From: Meconema thalassinum | Taxonomy: Eukaryota > Arthropoda > Insecta > Orthoptera > Tettigoniidae | Direction of reading: 5' to 3' | Length of the DNA stretch: 64,000 bases | Assembly (NCBI GenBank): GCA_946902985.2 | Contig: OX336393.1 | Location: 129,174,533 to 129,238,532, forward strand | Shown: in pieces, positions 10,304 to 20,465 of the stretch | How positions within the stretch are numbered: the first letter of the stretch is position 1 | Layout of the letters: every line of letters starts with the position of its first letter | Notes under the pieces: model-generated | Seen by the model: the letters and a program-made list of their open reading frames with translations, nothing else | What the model was told of the DNA's origin: nothing | Database searches by the model: none | Program-made: the position numbers and the translations under genes

Positions 10304-10678
10304 ATGATAAAATATAGACATCAAAAACCGCTTTGCATATACTTACCACATCGAGTGGCGGTGCTACAAAACTTCCTCGAAGAGTTAACCATTGCACGAA
10401 CGGAATGGCCTGCGATGTCCCCGGACATGAACTGTATCAAACATGTATGGGATATGCTGAAGCGTGCTATTGCTCAGACCACACTCTCCCATAACCCACT
10501 AAGAGATCATGGAGGTCGCCGTCGAAGAGTGGGATCGCCTGGCTCAAGAGAGCCTGAACAACTTGATCTGTGGTATGCCACGGTGAGTAAGACCCCTGCT
10601 GGACGCCCGTGGTGGCCATGTTCCTTATTGAAACGTCACAGGATGACAAGATTACAACTCATATCAGTCCCTGTTTAA
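10304..10678 (+). pseudogene. Tc1-like transposase C-terminal fragment
   Basis: The frame reads RVAVLQNFLEE, then EWPAMSPDMNCIKHVWDMLK, the D-containing block of the Tc1 DDE domain (usual form WPAxSPDLNPIEHxW). A frameshift near 10505 moves the rest (VAVEEWDRLAQESLNNLICG) into another frame. The N-terminal DNA-binding half and first catalytic Asp are missing upstream, where about 90 bp of unrelated sequence separates it from the helentron-like elements. Likely a 5'-truncated or deleted DNA transposon. Confidence 0.85.
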
Positions 10679-10834
10679 CAGTCCAAATGTCCTCCTGTTT
10701 GTAATTTTCTTTTCCCACATGAATAAAGTGTGCAGGATTTGTAATAACCGCACCCACAATGCCACATAGTGCTTCGTGGCAAACAGTTGTTGGGGTATGC
10801 AAATCTTTTTTAATATGTAGCCCAGTGGTTTTTT
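10679..10834. other. Probable 3' flank of the Tc1 relic
   Basis: Contains AATAAA at about 10723; no matching terminal inverted repeat was found. Confidence 0.3.
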
Positions 10835-10835
10835 A

Positions 10836-11800
10836 TCATTTCAAATGATCTTGTCGACTTCATCGTTATGCTTTGGTCTACCGTTATGCGTTACGGTTAC
10901 GGAGAGGAAATGTACTAAGGTTGCACTTGAGCGTATGCCGTCATCATGTTATTCAATGCATATGCACCGAGCTGAGTTTACTCCTGGGCTATGGCGTTAT
11001 GCGATACGGAGACGGAGAGCGTATGACGTCATCATTTTCTTCAGTGCACATGCACCGAGTCTGAGTTTACTCCTGGGCTATGGCATTATGCGATACGGAG
11101 ACGGAGAGCGCGTGACGTCATGCAGCAGAGTGCACCTCCCGCTATCCGTTCTCTGCGCGGGAAGCCTACTATAGGCTTTTTTTTTATTATGGATACTCGA
11201 GTTTAGGCCTTAATTACAACCAAACCAACAGACCTATTGAAAAGCGAGTTATACCAATATTTTCCTTGTTTAATTCTGCGTTATACTATATAAGCCAATT
11301 ATTTTAATATTTATTAATTATTTATTTATTTGTGGTTGTATGAAAAATTGTCCGTGTTTTTGACGTCTTTTCTAGGAACCGCTCACTTAAAACTATATAC
11401 ATGGAAAACTACTTGGCTGAGGGTAATGCAATTTTTATATGTGATATGCACAAGTATTGGTAGTGCAAATCTCAACTTTCAATTTTTTTAACTATCCAAT
11501 AAAAAGTTCATATACTTTTTCTGACGTAACGTATTCTCAGCCCAGGATAAACGTACAGCAGGAAACTTGGTCTCATTTTGAAGCTCTCATTCGTGATTAT
11601 CGGAAACTACGACCACTGTAAACGTACAGTGTGATGACGAATTTATGAAGAGTAATATTAATGGGAGGTTAAGTTAAGTAAGTTAATGGGTAATGGAGTC
11701 TGTTGAAAGAGTCCTGCCTTCCTAACATGTTTAGCATTTGTAGCATGCGTCATTTGAAATGACATAAAGTCTAGTCTTTCAGACTGACTCTATCTTTTTT
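10836..11800 (+). repeat. Palindrome-ended repeat (also inside the hAT at 20466-21425)
   Basis: Starts ATCATTTCAAATGATCTTG and ends near 11750-11795 with the inverted word TCATTTGAAATGAC, followed by AGTCTTTCAGACTGACT and a poly-T run. The same start and end flank a block inside the hAT at 20470 and 21376. An internal direct duplication of about 88 bp (starting near 10973 and 11061) repeats GAGTTTACTCCTGGGCTATG and the GACGGAGAGCG/TGACGTCAT words. TGACGTCA matches the CRE/AP-1 core; functional meaning is unknown. About 490 bp at 11175-11660 is unrelated to the other copy. Confidence 0.6.
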
Positions 11801-12600
11801 TTTTTTTTTTTTAACAAAATTTAAGGGGTACTCTCAGTTGTAATTTTCGACAATTCTCAGAGTCCGGTTATTACTTTATGGGCTGACATGTTAAATGAAA
11901 GGTTGCTTTGGGGGTAATTTATTAACTCATTAATTCAGTAGCTTTCAGCTTTCTCGATGGCTGGGCGGATGTGAACTAGTTGGTTATTTTCTTCATCCCT
12001 CAAAACTAACCACACACTACCAACCTGCCCCACCTCCAAACACTAGCCTGCATGCTTATGAGGACAGAACTTCCTTTCCACGGTTGTTAGAGTATGTTAC
12101 TTATTTTTGCCTAAACAAGTACATTTCTTCGAATAAGGCAGCAATTACACAAAGCTTTTGTCGAACAGAAAATAATATGGCCTATTGTCTCGATTATGCT
12201 GCTGAGTGCCGAGTTGCCGACCAAAAGAAACCGATTCGATAGATGGATTTAAATCGAGGATTACTCGAAACGCTCCTCCAGCTGTTGTGAACAGCGCGTT
12301 GACAACAGGTGATCGATGAACTTTCAAGTCGGAAGTTATATTTGCCGGACTAGATACAAATTTATCATTTTTTCTTAAAGAGTTTTCAAATGTTTAAAAG
12401 GTATGCGTACCCCCGCGTTTCCCCTGAAAAAAATGCCCTGATGTAGCCTATAGGCCTACATGATTTTCAATTTCAATCATAATACAAATACTCGCTGTGG
12501 CACGGAGGAGATCTCCACTCGACTTTGCCAAAAAGTTGATATATTTAGAACGCGAATATCAGCCACGTGTACTTGAATGGTGTGGAAAACTTCACTCATA
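11801..12600. other. Unassigned sequence
   Basis: About 800 bp after the poly-T run. Short open frames only, none with a recognisable domain. No repeat partner in this window was noticed. Confidence 0.5.
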
Positions 12601-12766
12601 ATCAGCCATACGGCGTAGCCGTGCTCGTTAAATCGTGCACCACGGCCACGAGGGCATCTGCCGAAAGTCCAGACATCACAAGTTCGAATCTCGGTGGCTA
12701 TCCTGACAGTGGTCTTTCCTCGAGATCTACACTCCTTCCAGACAAATGCTGGGATAGTACCGTAAT
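12600..12766 (+). mobile_element. tRNA-derived SINE fragment
   Basis: Head resembles the SINE at 19529-19876: GCCGTGCTCGTTAAATCGTG, then an RNA polymerase III B-box-like AGTTCGAATCTCGG. Its body (CCTTCCAGACAAATGCTGGG) matches the common SINE body. The 3' end is cut where the next SINE begins. Confidence 0.65.
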
Positions 12767-12769
12767 TTC

Positions 12770-13197
12770 ACTCTCGCTTCGGCAGCGTAGTTGGTAGCAT
12801 GCTGAACTGCTGTGCCCAAGATAGCGGGTTCAAACCCGGCCGAAGTCATCGGATTTTTTAAGAGCGTTAAAATCCTTCAGTATGCCTTCCTTCGGAGGGA
12901 AAGTAAAGCCGGCGGTCCCATGTCATAGATGTATGGCATGTAAAAGATCCTTCCACTAACTAAACTTGTGTGAAGCTAAATTTCTAGGTTAGATTTCATT
13001 GAAACGCTCTATCGTAGTCCCAACGTTTACCACTAGTTGTCAGTGACATCTGGTAGCGAAAGTTGTAACTACTTGAAATTGAACGGAACTTGTTGCTCAC
13101 CCCATGGGTGTCCACTTGAAGCAGCTACAGCCTCTGGTGAGCCGAACATGTCCTCGGACACTCCCGGCACTAAAAGCCATACGCTAAATAATAAATA
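12770..13197 (+). mobile_element. tRNA-derived SINE
   Basis: Head GCAGCGTAGTTGGTAGCATG (A-box-like) and GGGTTCAAACCCGG (B box), the same head as the repeats at 25664, 44329 and 45288. The tail CACTCCCGGCACTAAAAGCC and ATACGCT-A-rich end match the 3' part of the SINE at 19529-19876. So it combines one family's head with the other's tail. Ends in ATAAATAATAAAT. Confidence 0.75.
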
Positions 13198-13204
13198 AAT
13201 AATA

Positions 13205-13998
13205 AACTCCCGGAATACCCACTGTACCTCACCCCTATCCCGAATAGGCCTCCCCCCAGGGGCTCACATCTAGTGAGAAGTGGGTTGGCGACCACGGGGC
13301 CCCAGCTGAGTCTGGCATTGCTTCCACTTACTTGTGCCGGGCTCCTCTCTTTCTTCTTTCCTGTCGACCTCCCTTGGTCAACTCTTGTTCTCTTCCGACC
13401 CCGACGGTATTAGGTTATCCGAGGCCTAGGGAGTCTTTCACTTTCCCGCCTTAATTGGCCCTTGTCTCATCTTTTCTGATTCCCTCCTTCTGCGAGGGTT
13501 CAGCCTTCTTTTTCTTTTCATGTTATCTCCTGCCTTCTGCTTCAGGCCCTCAAGGAGGCCGGGTGTATGTAGCCCCACCACTTTTGGTGCACCCTAGATA
13601 ATGCTACACCCTCAGGGGCTCACGGCTGGTGAGTTCGGGAGTTGGCGACCCCGAGGGATTCCTGAGCTGGGTCCGTTTTCCCCTTTTTGTCCCTTACCTT
13701 TGGGGCGGACCCTCTCCTCTTTCACTTTCCTGTCTGCCTTTCATGGCTCTCCTTCCTTCCAAGTCCCTCGATCCGCCATCTTCGAGGGTTGAGGGCATTT
13801 CTTTTCCTCCTGTCCTTTATTTGCCTTATTCTCCTTTAGTTTTCCATTTCTTCTTCTAGTATGTAGGTTAGTAGTTTTTTTTAGTTTTAAGTTCGCTTTT
13901 CATTTTCATTTTCATCTTCACGATCACCCAAACCATCAGGGGCCAATAACCTCGATGTTAGGCCCCTTAAAACAACAATTATCATCATCATCAACATC
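13205..13998 (+). mobile_element. Pyrimidine-rich retroelement 3' region with hairpin tail
   Basis: Matches 58600-59215 on the other strand. Two internally related blocks (about 13250-13460 and 13607-13800) share GGGGCTCAC...GGTGAG...GTTGGCGACC wording. The final 60 bases form a stem-loop, GGGGCC..TAAC..GTTA..GGCCCC, followed by TTAAAACAACAATT and (ATC)n. The identical tail closes the SINE at 16397-16925. It looks like a LINE 3' UTR whose tail is shared with a SINE; no RT sequence is present. Short open frames here are not convincing genes. Confidence 0.65.
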
Positions 13999-14111
13999 GA
14001 ATAGGCCTACAGTTACACACACTACTCGAGTCATCAGGCAAGTTCAACACACACACCCAACTACACGGGGCTGATGGCCAAGATGGCACAAGCCCTAAAA
14101 ATGAACTTTTA

Positions 14112-14166
14112 ACAATAACATCAACAACAGCAACAACAACAACAACAACAACAACAACAAAAACAA
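14112..14166. repeat. (CAA)n microsatellite
   Basis: An imperfect CAA run of about 55 bp; a short (GTT)n run lies at 14263-14284 in the opposite sense. Confidence 0.85.
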
Positions 14167-14434
14167 CAGCTTAAATTATAATGTGTGTTATTGTAGAGAT
14201 TTACTGTTTGTATTTCTGATCGTGACTGAGTTTCGAAAACAATCAGCCGTGTTCATAAGTGAGTTGTTGTTGTTGTTGTTGTTGATTCGTTAGGGTATTT
14301 GCGAGATCACGGTCATGTAGCCCCGTTTACTTAGGTCTGTGTAGAATTTATCTGATAGCCTGTGTCGCTGTGATGTCTGTATCAGTGTGTACATTTGTAA
14401 TGGTGGTAGAATTTTGGTAGGAAAATGGCCGTCG

Positions 14435-14680
14435 CGTTAAGTTAGGTACCATCCCAGCATTTGCCTGGAATAAAAGTGGGAAACAACGGAAAACCACTTC
14501 CAGGATGGCTGAGGTATGAATCGAACCCGGGCCTCCGCGGTGACTTGGAAAGTAGGAATAAATGACATTTTTTGGATTAGTGAGGGCTGAGTTTACCCCG
14601 TTTCAACCCGCAGCTGACCAGTCTTAAATTTCTTGACAGTGCCGAGAATCGAACCCGAATCTCAGGGGTGACATAACAGT
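14435..14680 (-). mobile_element. Two SINE fragments (minus strand)
   Basis: 14445-14535 holds CATCCCAGCATTTGCCTGGA and, inverted, a B-box-like GGTTCGATTC (GAATCGAACC at 14519-14528). 14605-14680 holds a second inverted B-box region (GAGAATCGAACCCG) and TTGACAGTGCCG. Both are tRNA-derived SINE pieces on the minus strand rather than tRNA genes, since acceptor stems and tRNA length are lacking. Confidence 0.55.
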
Positions 14681-14699
14681 CAAAAATCCTAGCAACAAC

Positions 14700-15281
14700 T
14701 CGCCTTTACCTCATAATATTAACGCCTGTGTATTCTATTTATTTTCTGCCATTCCGTTGAACAGTCTGTGTAGTAAAGCTTTCCGACAAACATACTGCAG
14801 GCCAGACTAAGTAATTAAAGAACTTATTTTCTTCTTTATCCGGAAATAGTCGTATTTACAAACCAGAACAGAGGAGAATGCAATTAGCGTGTGCTACCAG
14901 CACATGTGAACGAGGTCTATTCTAAAAGTGATACAATCACGTTCCAATTTCCGTATAGAAACCTGTTTCTTTTTCCTCCTCAGTTACAGTTATATGGGGA
15001 TACTATCGTACACAGCAATTGTTCGTAAAGCAGTTCTACATAAGCTCCGTGTAATATAATAGAACATATCTTCCCAAAGCACATTTTACAGTTAGGTCAA
15101 GGAACTATGGAGGGAATGAAGCGTAACGTGTCTTCGAATTACTTACTTAAATACTACATAAGCCATTCTGGATCAAAATTATGTCTGTTAAAAACAATAA
15201 ATACTACTTTAATTTTAGAGCTCTTACGTACTGTAGACCAAGCGGGATTTTAATCATCAATGGAGATCAATCTGGAATTAA
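14700..15281. other. Unassigned sequence
   Basis: No gene, repeat or RNA I can support. Confidence 0.4.
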
Positions 15282-15497
15282 TAATAATAATGTTATTGGT
15301 TTTACATCCCTTTTAACTACTCTGGCTTTTAGAGGCGCCAGGGTGCCGGAGGTTTGCCCCGAAGGGGATCTTTAACGTGCGGGTCCCTCGCATTTGCGCA
15401 CCCTCAAATACCAGCTGACTGTGCCAGGATAAGAACCTGCAACCTTGGGCCCAGCAAGCGAGAAAGTTACCGCTGAGCCACGCAGCCAGTCCAATCT
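15282..15497 (-). mobile_element. tRNA-derived SINE
   Basis: Minus-strand reading begins TGGACTGGCTGCGTGGCTCA (A-box-like GTGGCTCAGCGG), then GGTTCTTATCC in the B-box position, a body with CCCTTCGGGGCAAACC, and ends in an (ATT)n tail (plus strand 15282-15293). Confidence 0.75.
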
Positions 15498-15541
15498 GGA
15501 ATTAGTGTGGTCACCTACTTACAATTATTGTTAGTCTATTA

Positions 15542-15549
15542 TTATTCAC

Positions 15550-15589
<40 letters not shown>

Positions 15590-15590
15590 G
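15542..15590. repeat. (ATT)n microsatellite
   Basis: About 15 ATT units. With the run at 15797-15836 it brackets a SINE, suggesting the SINE tail and target share this simple repeat. Confidence 0.9.
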
Positions 15591-15794
15591 GGAGCGTGAT
15601 GGCGTAGTGGCTTAGCTGCTCGTCTTTCACCCGGACGGCCGGGGTTCGAATCCCGGTGACAGCAGGGTGGAATTTTCACCTGAAAAATCACGTGGCGTCA
15701 GGAAGGGCATCCGGCCTTAAATCCTCGGCCAAAACCAAAATGAGCCTGGATGGCTCCGGCGACCCCAATTGATTGGGAAAAACCGAAGAAAGAA

Positions 15795-15797
<3 letters not shown>
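15591..15797 (+). mobile_element. tRNA-derived SINE with (ATT)n tail
   Basis: Head GGGAGCGTGATGGCGTAGTG (A box), perfect B box GGTTCGAATCC at about 15642, then a body containing GGCGTCAGGAAGGGCATCCG. The tail is (ATT)n. The complete head, B box and tail make this the cleanest SINE of the window. Confidence 0.88.
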
Positions 15798-15836
<39 letters not shown>

Positions 15837-15837
15837 G

Positions 15838-16398
15838 ATTTGTTTGTTGTTTGAGTATTCAGTCGACTGTTTCTATGCATCCCTGTTCTGATCTAATCGT
15901 TTCATCTTTACATAGCTACCACGCCTTACATCCAAGGCAATGTGTTTAAGATATTCTAACCTTGGTCTACCTCAACAGTTCTTGTCTACGACCCTTCCTT
16001 CCATTACTAACTATGCTATTCATGGGTGTCTTAGTATGTTTCCTACCAGCTTATCTCTTCTTTTCATTAGCAGTCGCCAGAAACATATCTCCCCTCCTAT
16101 TAGTCGAAATACCTCTTAATTTGTTACTCTATCTAACCATATGAACTTCATCATTCTCCTGTAACACCACATTTCAAACGCTCCTAATCTCCTCTTTTCT
16201 ACTGCACCAACACTCCAATTTTCACTTCCATAGCGTCCCACGCTCTACAGAGAGGCTTTCAAAAATGACTTCCTAATACCTAAATATACATTTGATGTCA
16301 ACACATTCATTTTCTGTAGAAATGCTTTCCTTGCCTGAGCTAACCTTTCTTTATATCATCATTGCTTCCTCCATCACTGTTATTTTGATTACCAATTA
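15838..16398 (-). mobile_element. RTE-like LINE, 5'-truncated fragment
   Basis: Same family and orientation as 3638-6720, covering the 3' end (CAA-type tail at 15838-15855) and the last about 180 codons. No long frame remains: several indels and stops disrupt the C-terminal region. Its 5' truncation point abuts the tail of the SINE at 16397-16925. Confidence 0.85.
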
Positions 16399-16925
16399 GC
16401 TGTTGATGATGATGATAATTGTTGTTTTAAGGGGCCTAACATCGAGGTTATCGGCCCCTAATGAAATGAAATGGCTTGAAATGAAAGGATGAAGATAAAA
16501 ACAGCTCACTGCCATAGATGAATGAAAATGGTTTATATAAAATTGACAGTGAGCCCCAACAATTATGCCTTATTTGAATAAAAATAGTAAAGGGTGGATG
16601 GTAAAAAACAATAAAACAAATAAGGCAGAGTGAACGATAAAATAGATGAACGCAATAAAAACATAAAACAGACTAAACCTGAATTAAAAGTCTTAACTTA
16701 CATTAAAACTTAAAAAACGCGTCGGGTCCCCTCGGCCGTTAATCTTGGTTTTCGTGACCGGGGCACTGTCTCACTGTCAGACAGCTACTCAATTGTCCTC
16801 ACGATCCTGAGTGCACCCCGTTCCAACCCTCACGTCAGTTTTAAAATCCCTGACGGAGCCGGGGATCGAACCCGGGGCCTCCGGGTGAGAGGCAGGCGCG
16901 CTACCCCAACACCACGGGGCCGGCT
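16397..16925 (-). mobile_element. tRNA-derived SINE with hairpin/(ATC)n tail
   Basis: Minus-strand reading: GCCGGCCCCGTGGTGTTGGG head with A box, B box GGGTTCGATCCCC, a first body ending ACCAAGATTAACGGCCGAGG, an A/T-rich middle, then the GGGGCC..GGCCCC stem-loop tail shared with 13205-13998. It ends in (ATC)n at 16397-16412. A second, headed but tailless piece lies at 61270-61475. At about 530 bp it is long for a SINE; the A-rich middle may be an internal insertion. Confidence 0.85.
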
Positions 16926-17094
16926 TTTAAAGCATGTAGGTATTGTAAAAGCGAAATTTAGATGTAAGTTGTGTGTGTGAAACATAAAATATTTATGTGG
17001 AGCTTCCCTTTTTTCACTAGGTCTTCCATAGCCTACTTCTTGTATGTGTACTGTTTGTCTACCCCTTATTATTCCCGATTTCCAACGGGATTGG

Positions 17095-17290
17095 GGATGA
17101 GATGCGATTATAGTAATTGTGATGCATAGTTTTTACGTCCGGATGCCCTTCCTGACGCCAACGTCATGAGAGGAGTTAATGAGAGATGAAATCAATGAAG
17201 ATGAATGAAACTGGGCAATGCTATGGAAGGAATCAGCCGTGCCCTTCGTCTTCGTCTTCTTCTTGGGAATTGGGGTGTGGGCTCAGCATT
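17095..17290 (-). mobile_element. SINE/LINE tail fragment
   Basis: Contains TCCGGATGCCCTTCCTGACG, the reverse of the conserved body word in the SINE at 15591-15797, in an otherwise diverged context. Confidence 0.45.
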
Positions 17291-17649
17291 TGCTCTCTAC
17301 CCAATAACAAATTCCAAAACTTTGAAACATTGTTTATCCTGAACTAGCACCAACAGATAGCGCACAGGTACTATGTGGGATCATATTGTTATTTTGTTCA
17401 AGTAACACAAAATATACCGTTACAAGCTCTTTAAAATTAAAATGTATCGTATTATCTTCTAGTTATTCTCCAAATTCGATGCTAAATAGAATGTCAACGA
17501 AAGGCAAATCAATGGAGTCTCACATGAAACAGTCATGACATCTGGCGGAAAAGTTTCGCATGTGAAATCCCTTTACTGAACTGAGAGCTGGGTTATTGAT
17601 TTCCGTGGATGTAATGGCATTAAGTTTCTAGCTTCCATGACATAATAGT
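17291..17649. other. Unassigned sequence
   Basis: Nothing recognised between the SINE fragment and the foldback region. Confidence 0.4.
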
Positions 17650-19330
17650 GCGGATATATCAACAATAGTATTCACTAAAATTGTCAACGAAATCGTACGC
17701 AATGCCCTGTGTAGAAATTGGAGTTGGGGATATTAAGGTACAGTCATTTCTTTGTCACATTCCCCAGTTTATTTATGCTTTGATTGGGTACCCTTTATCT
17801 TGTCAACTTTCAAATCATGTACTTCATGTCCGACATGTTGGATTTTGTTTGCATTTGCGAAGCTATCAAGTACCTAATTGGTCACAGGACTGTTTCATAA
17901 TGAAAATCTTGAGCTCTGATTGGTGGAGAAACTGTATCATAATGGAAACTAGTACTTTAGTGACCCCCATTATAGTACAGTTTTCTGACGTATAATATTT
18001 ATATTTTGACATCGTCGAACATAATAGTACGTTATGCAACGAGCCTATGATGGCAATAATTAAGACACAAATATGTTTATAAAACGAGCGAAGTGAGTTT
18101 TATAATTTCCGTACGAGTGTCTTAGGCGAGTTGCATACGACTGATTATGTTCGACGATAATTATTATAACTATTTTATGTTCGAACATAAATATTCATAA
18201 ATATCTGTCGTAATTTCGCCAGTTTTATGTACTGAATCGAGCGCTTGGGACGCACAGAATACCTTGTATTTGACCATGGCCTCCTCGATTGCCCCTCTAT
18301 GACATTAGGACAGGCAGTGAAATTTAAATTAGAAGGCCTTGGAACTTAGCGCAGATGCGTTACTATCCTCACCTATTTGGTAAAACAACTGTATCCTGAG
18401 CTGTGATTGGTGGGAGAAACTGTTTCATAATGAAAAATTGTGTTATAATGACCATCATTATGATACAGTTTTCTGACATATAATAGTCAGGGTCGAACAT
18501 AATAGTACATTATGCCACGAGCCTATGATGGTAATAATTAAGACACGAGTATGTTTATAAAACGAGCGAAGTGAATTTTATGTTCAACCCTCACTATTAT
18601 GTGTCAGAAAACGGTATCATAATGATGATCATTATAACACCGTTTTTCATTACGATACAGTTTCTCCAGCCAATCAGAGCTCGTTCATTGACCAATTAGG
18701 TAACGATACCTTCGCGCATGCACTCAAAATCCAACATGTTGGACATAAACACAACATCGAACTATAATAAATTACCGACATGGAATACGCACCGTCCATA
18801 TGTTCGCGTAAATAAACTGGCGAATATGAGACAAGAAATAGTACTGTACCTTACTATCCCGAAAACCAATTTCTACACAGCGCGTGGTTTTAACACGACT
18901 TCAGTGACAGTTTTACTGAATACTGGTGCGCAATCTGAACATATATGGTGTTGAAGCAAACAGAGCGCATGCGTCGGTTGTCCAGAGAGCTTGGACAAGA
19001 GAGATATACTACCCACCGCAGCACCCGATCACAACATTCTAGTGACTGAACAGATATTTATGAATATTTATGTTAAAACATATAATAAAGTTATAATTAT
19101 CGTCGAACATAAACAGTCGTATGCAACTCGCCTATAATGGTAATTAAGACACTCGTATGGAAATTATAAAACTCGCAGACGCTCGTTTTATAAAAAATAC
19201 TCGTGTCTTAATTATAGCCATTATAGGCTCGTTGCATAATGTACTATTACATTTTCCGTACGAGTGTCTTAATTACCATTATAGGCGAGTTGCATACGAC
19301 TATGTTCGACGATAATTATAATTTTATTAT
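17650..19330. repeat. Large foldback / nested inverted-repeat region
   Basis: The left arm, about 17664-18000, is the diverged inverted copy of 18594-18928: GTGTAGAAATTGG at 17719 against CCAATTTCTACACAGC at 18868, and CCGACATGTTGGATTTTG against CAAAATCCAACATGTTGGAC. A second left arm at about 18389-18503 pairs more closely with 18576-18690, giving a tight hairpin with a loop of about 70 bp. Around it the word GTCGAACATAA and its complement TTATGTTCGAC occur at least five times (18007, 18158, 18492, 19106, 19301), together with GGCGAGTTGCATACGACT. No coding frame is supported. It resembles foldback elements or nested MITEs. Confidence 0.7.
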
Positions 19331-19528
19331 ATATTCTAACATACAGATGTTTGCAGTATTTCCAAATTTGGAATATGAATAATAAGATAAATAATGTAGT
19401 AAATTACTCACATCAAAAAAGTGTTGCATCACCTCGGTTCTAGGATCGCCAGACCACTGACGCTGATGTCGATATAGCATCACAAACACAGTTCCTTTGT
19501 CTTTTCCTAGATGTCACTAAACCTGTAC

Positions 19529-19876
19529 CGGATGAGTTAGCCGTGGTCGTTACGGCATGACTGCTGGCAGTCGCTCACATCCGGGTGGCGAGGAGGTTCG
19601 AATCTCCCCGCCGGCAACATTGAAGATGGTCTTCTGTGGTTTCCCATCTTCCTTCCAGGCAAATGCCGGTGTTGGTCCCTAACTAACTTATAGGCCACAG
19701 CCGCTACCTTCCAACTCCTCGACCTTCCATTCCAACGTTCCTCCCCAACGGTACTTGTAGCTCACCCGTTGGGTGTCCGTCTCGAAGCAGCTACAAAACT
19801 GGCGAGCCAAACATGTCCTCGGACACTCCCTGGCACTAAAAGCAATACGCTTAAAAAAAAAAAAAAAAAAAAAACC
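19529..19876 (+). mobile_element. tRNA-derived SINE with poly-A tail
   Basis: Head GAGTTAGCCGTGGTCGTTAC (A-box region), B box AGGTTCGAATCTCC, body with CCTTCCAGGCAAATGCCGG, tail CACTCCCTGGCACTAAAAGC and about 23 A residues. Near-identical flanks AAACCTGTAC (19519-19528) and AAACCTTGTAC (19872-19882) look like the target duplication, so the insertion is retrotransposition into the Tc1 element. Confidence 0.88.
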
Positions 19877-19992
19877 TTGTACACAACCATGCATGAGCAG
19901 GACCTGTTAGACGGAGGGCGTACGACAGCCGATGAGGTCCAGTCATTCCACCAGGAAGGAGGAACACTGCACTTGTCATCTGTAGTTCTGCT

Positions 19993-20205
19993 TTGCCGAG
20001 AAGGCCAATACCACAGTTTGTTTGTATCCGCATTGTCACGTTGTGTCAGGAAGGGCTCTCAACAAGGGAAGTTTCCAGACGTCTCAGTGTGAACCAAAGT
20101 GATGATGTTCGGACATGGAGGAGGTACAGAGATAAAGGAACTGTCGACGACATGCCTCGCTCAGGCCGCCCATGGGCCACGAAGGATACAGGCATGCATC
20201 AATGA
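19993..20205 (+). pseudogene. Tc1-like transposase N-terminal DNA-binding region
   Basis: Helix-turn-helix segment: RIVTLCQEGLSTREVSRRLS, then VRTWRRYRDKGTVDDMPRSG and a GRPW linker, matching the usual GRPR-type AT-hook region of Tc1 proteins. The frame breaks at 20203 and no catalytic domain follows before the hAT insertion at 20361. A fragment only. Confidence 0.85.
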
Positions 20206-20465
20206 AAGAGGACGTCCTACTCGGTATTAGCGGTACTGCTGTATGTTGCAATCTGGACCACAACTTCCGAAAGACTCACTGTATGACTGTACAACTGGCA
20301 ATGTGTGATTTTCATGAGCAATAAAGATAGTATAAACGTTGCTTGTCTATATCTCTATGCCAGGGGTTCTTAACCGGTGGGTCGCGACCCCCTGAGTGGT
20401 CGGAGGATGTGTCTTGGGGGTCGCGAGATACGGAGAAAAGGTTTGAAGAATCAGTTATTGCTGTA

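Noticed and set aside
13601..13859. Overlapping open frames resembling small proteins
   Set aside because: They lie in a repeat that recurs inverted at 58645-58991 with the frames equally arbitrary; no domain and low-complexity composition.
15600..15675. A real tRNA gene (A and B boxes present)
   Set aside because: It continues into a SINE body and (ATT)n tail and lacks a paired acceptor stem. The other B-box hits (12680, 16870, 19592, 25722, 44392, 45345, 61430) are also SINE heads.
18718..18954. 78-codon frame as a host exon
   Set aside because: It lies wholly in the right arm of the inverted repeat and has no counterpart frame preserved in the left arm.
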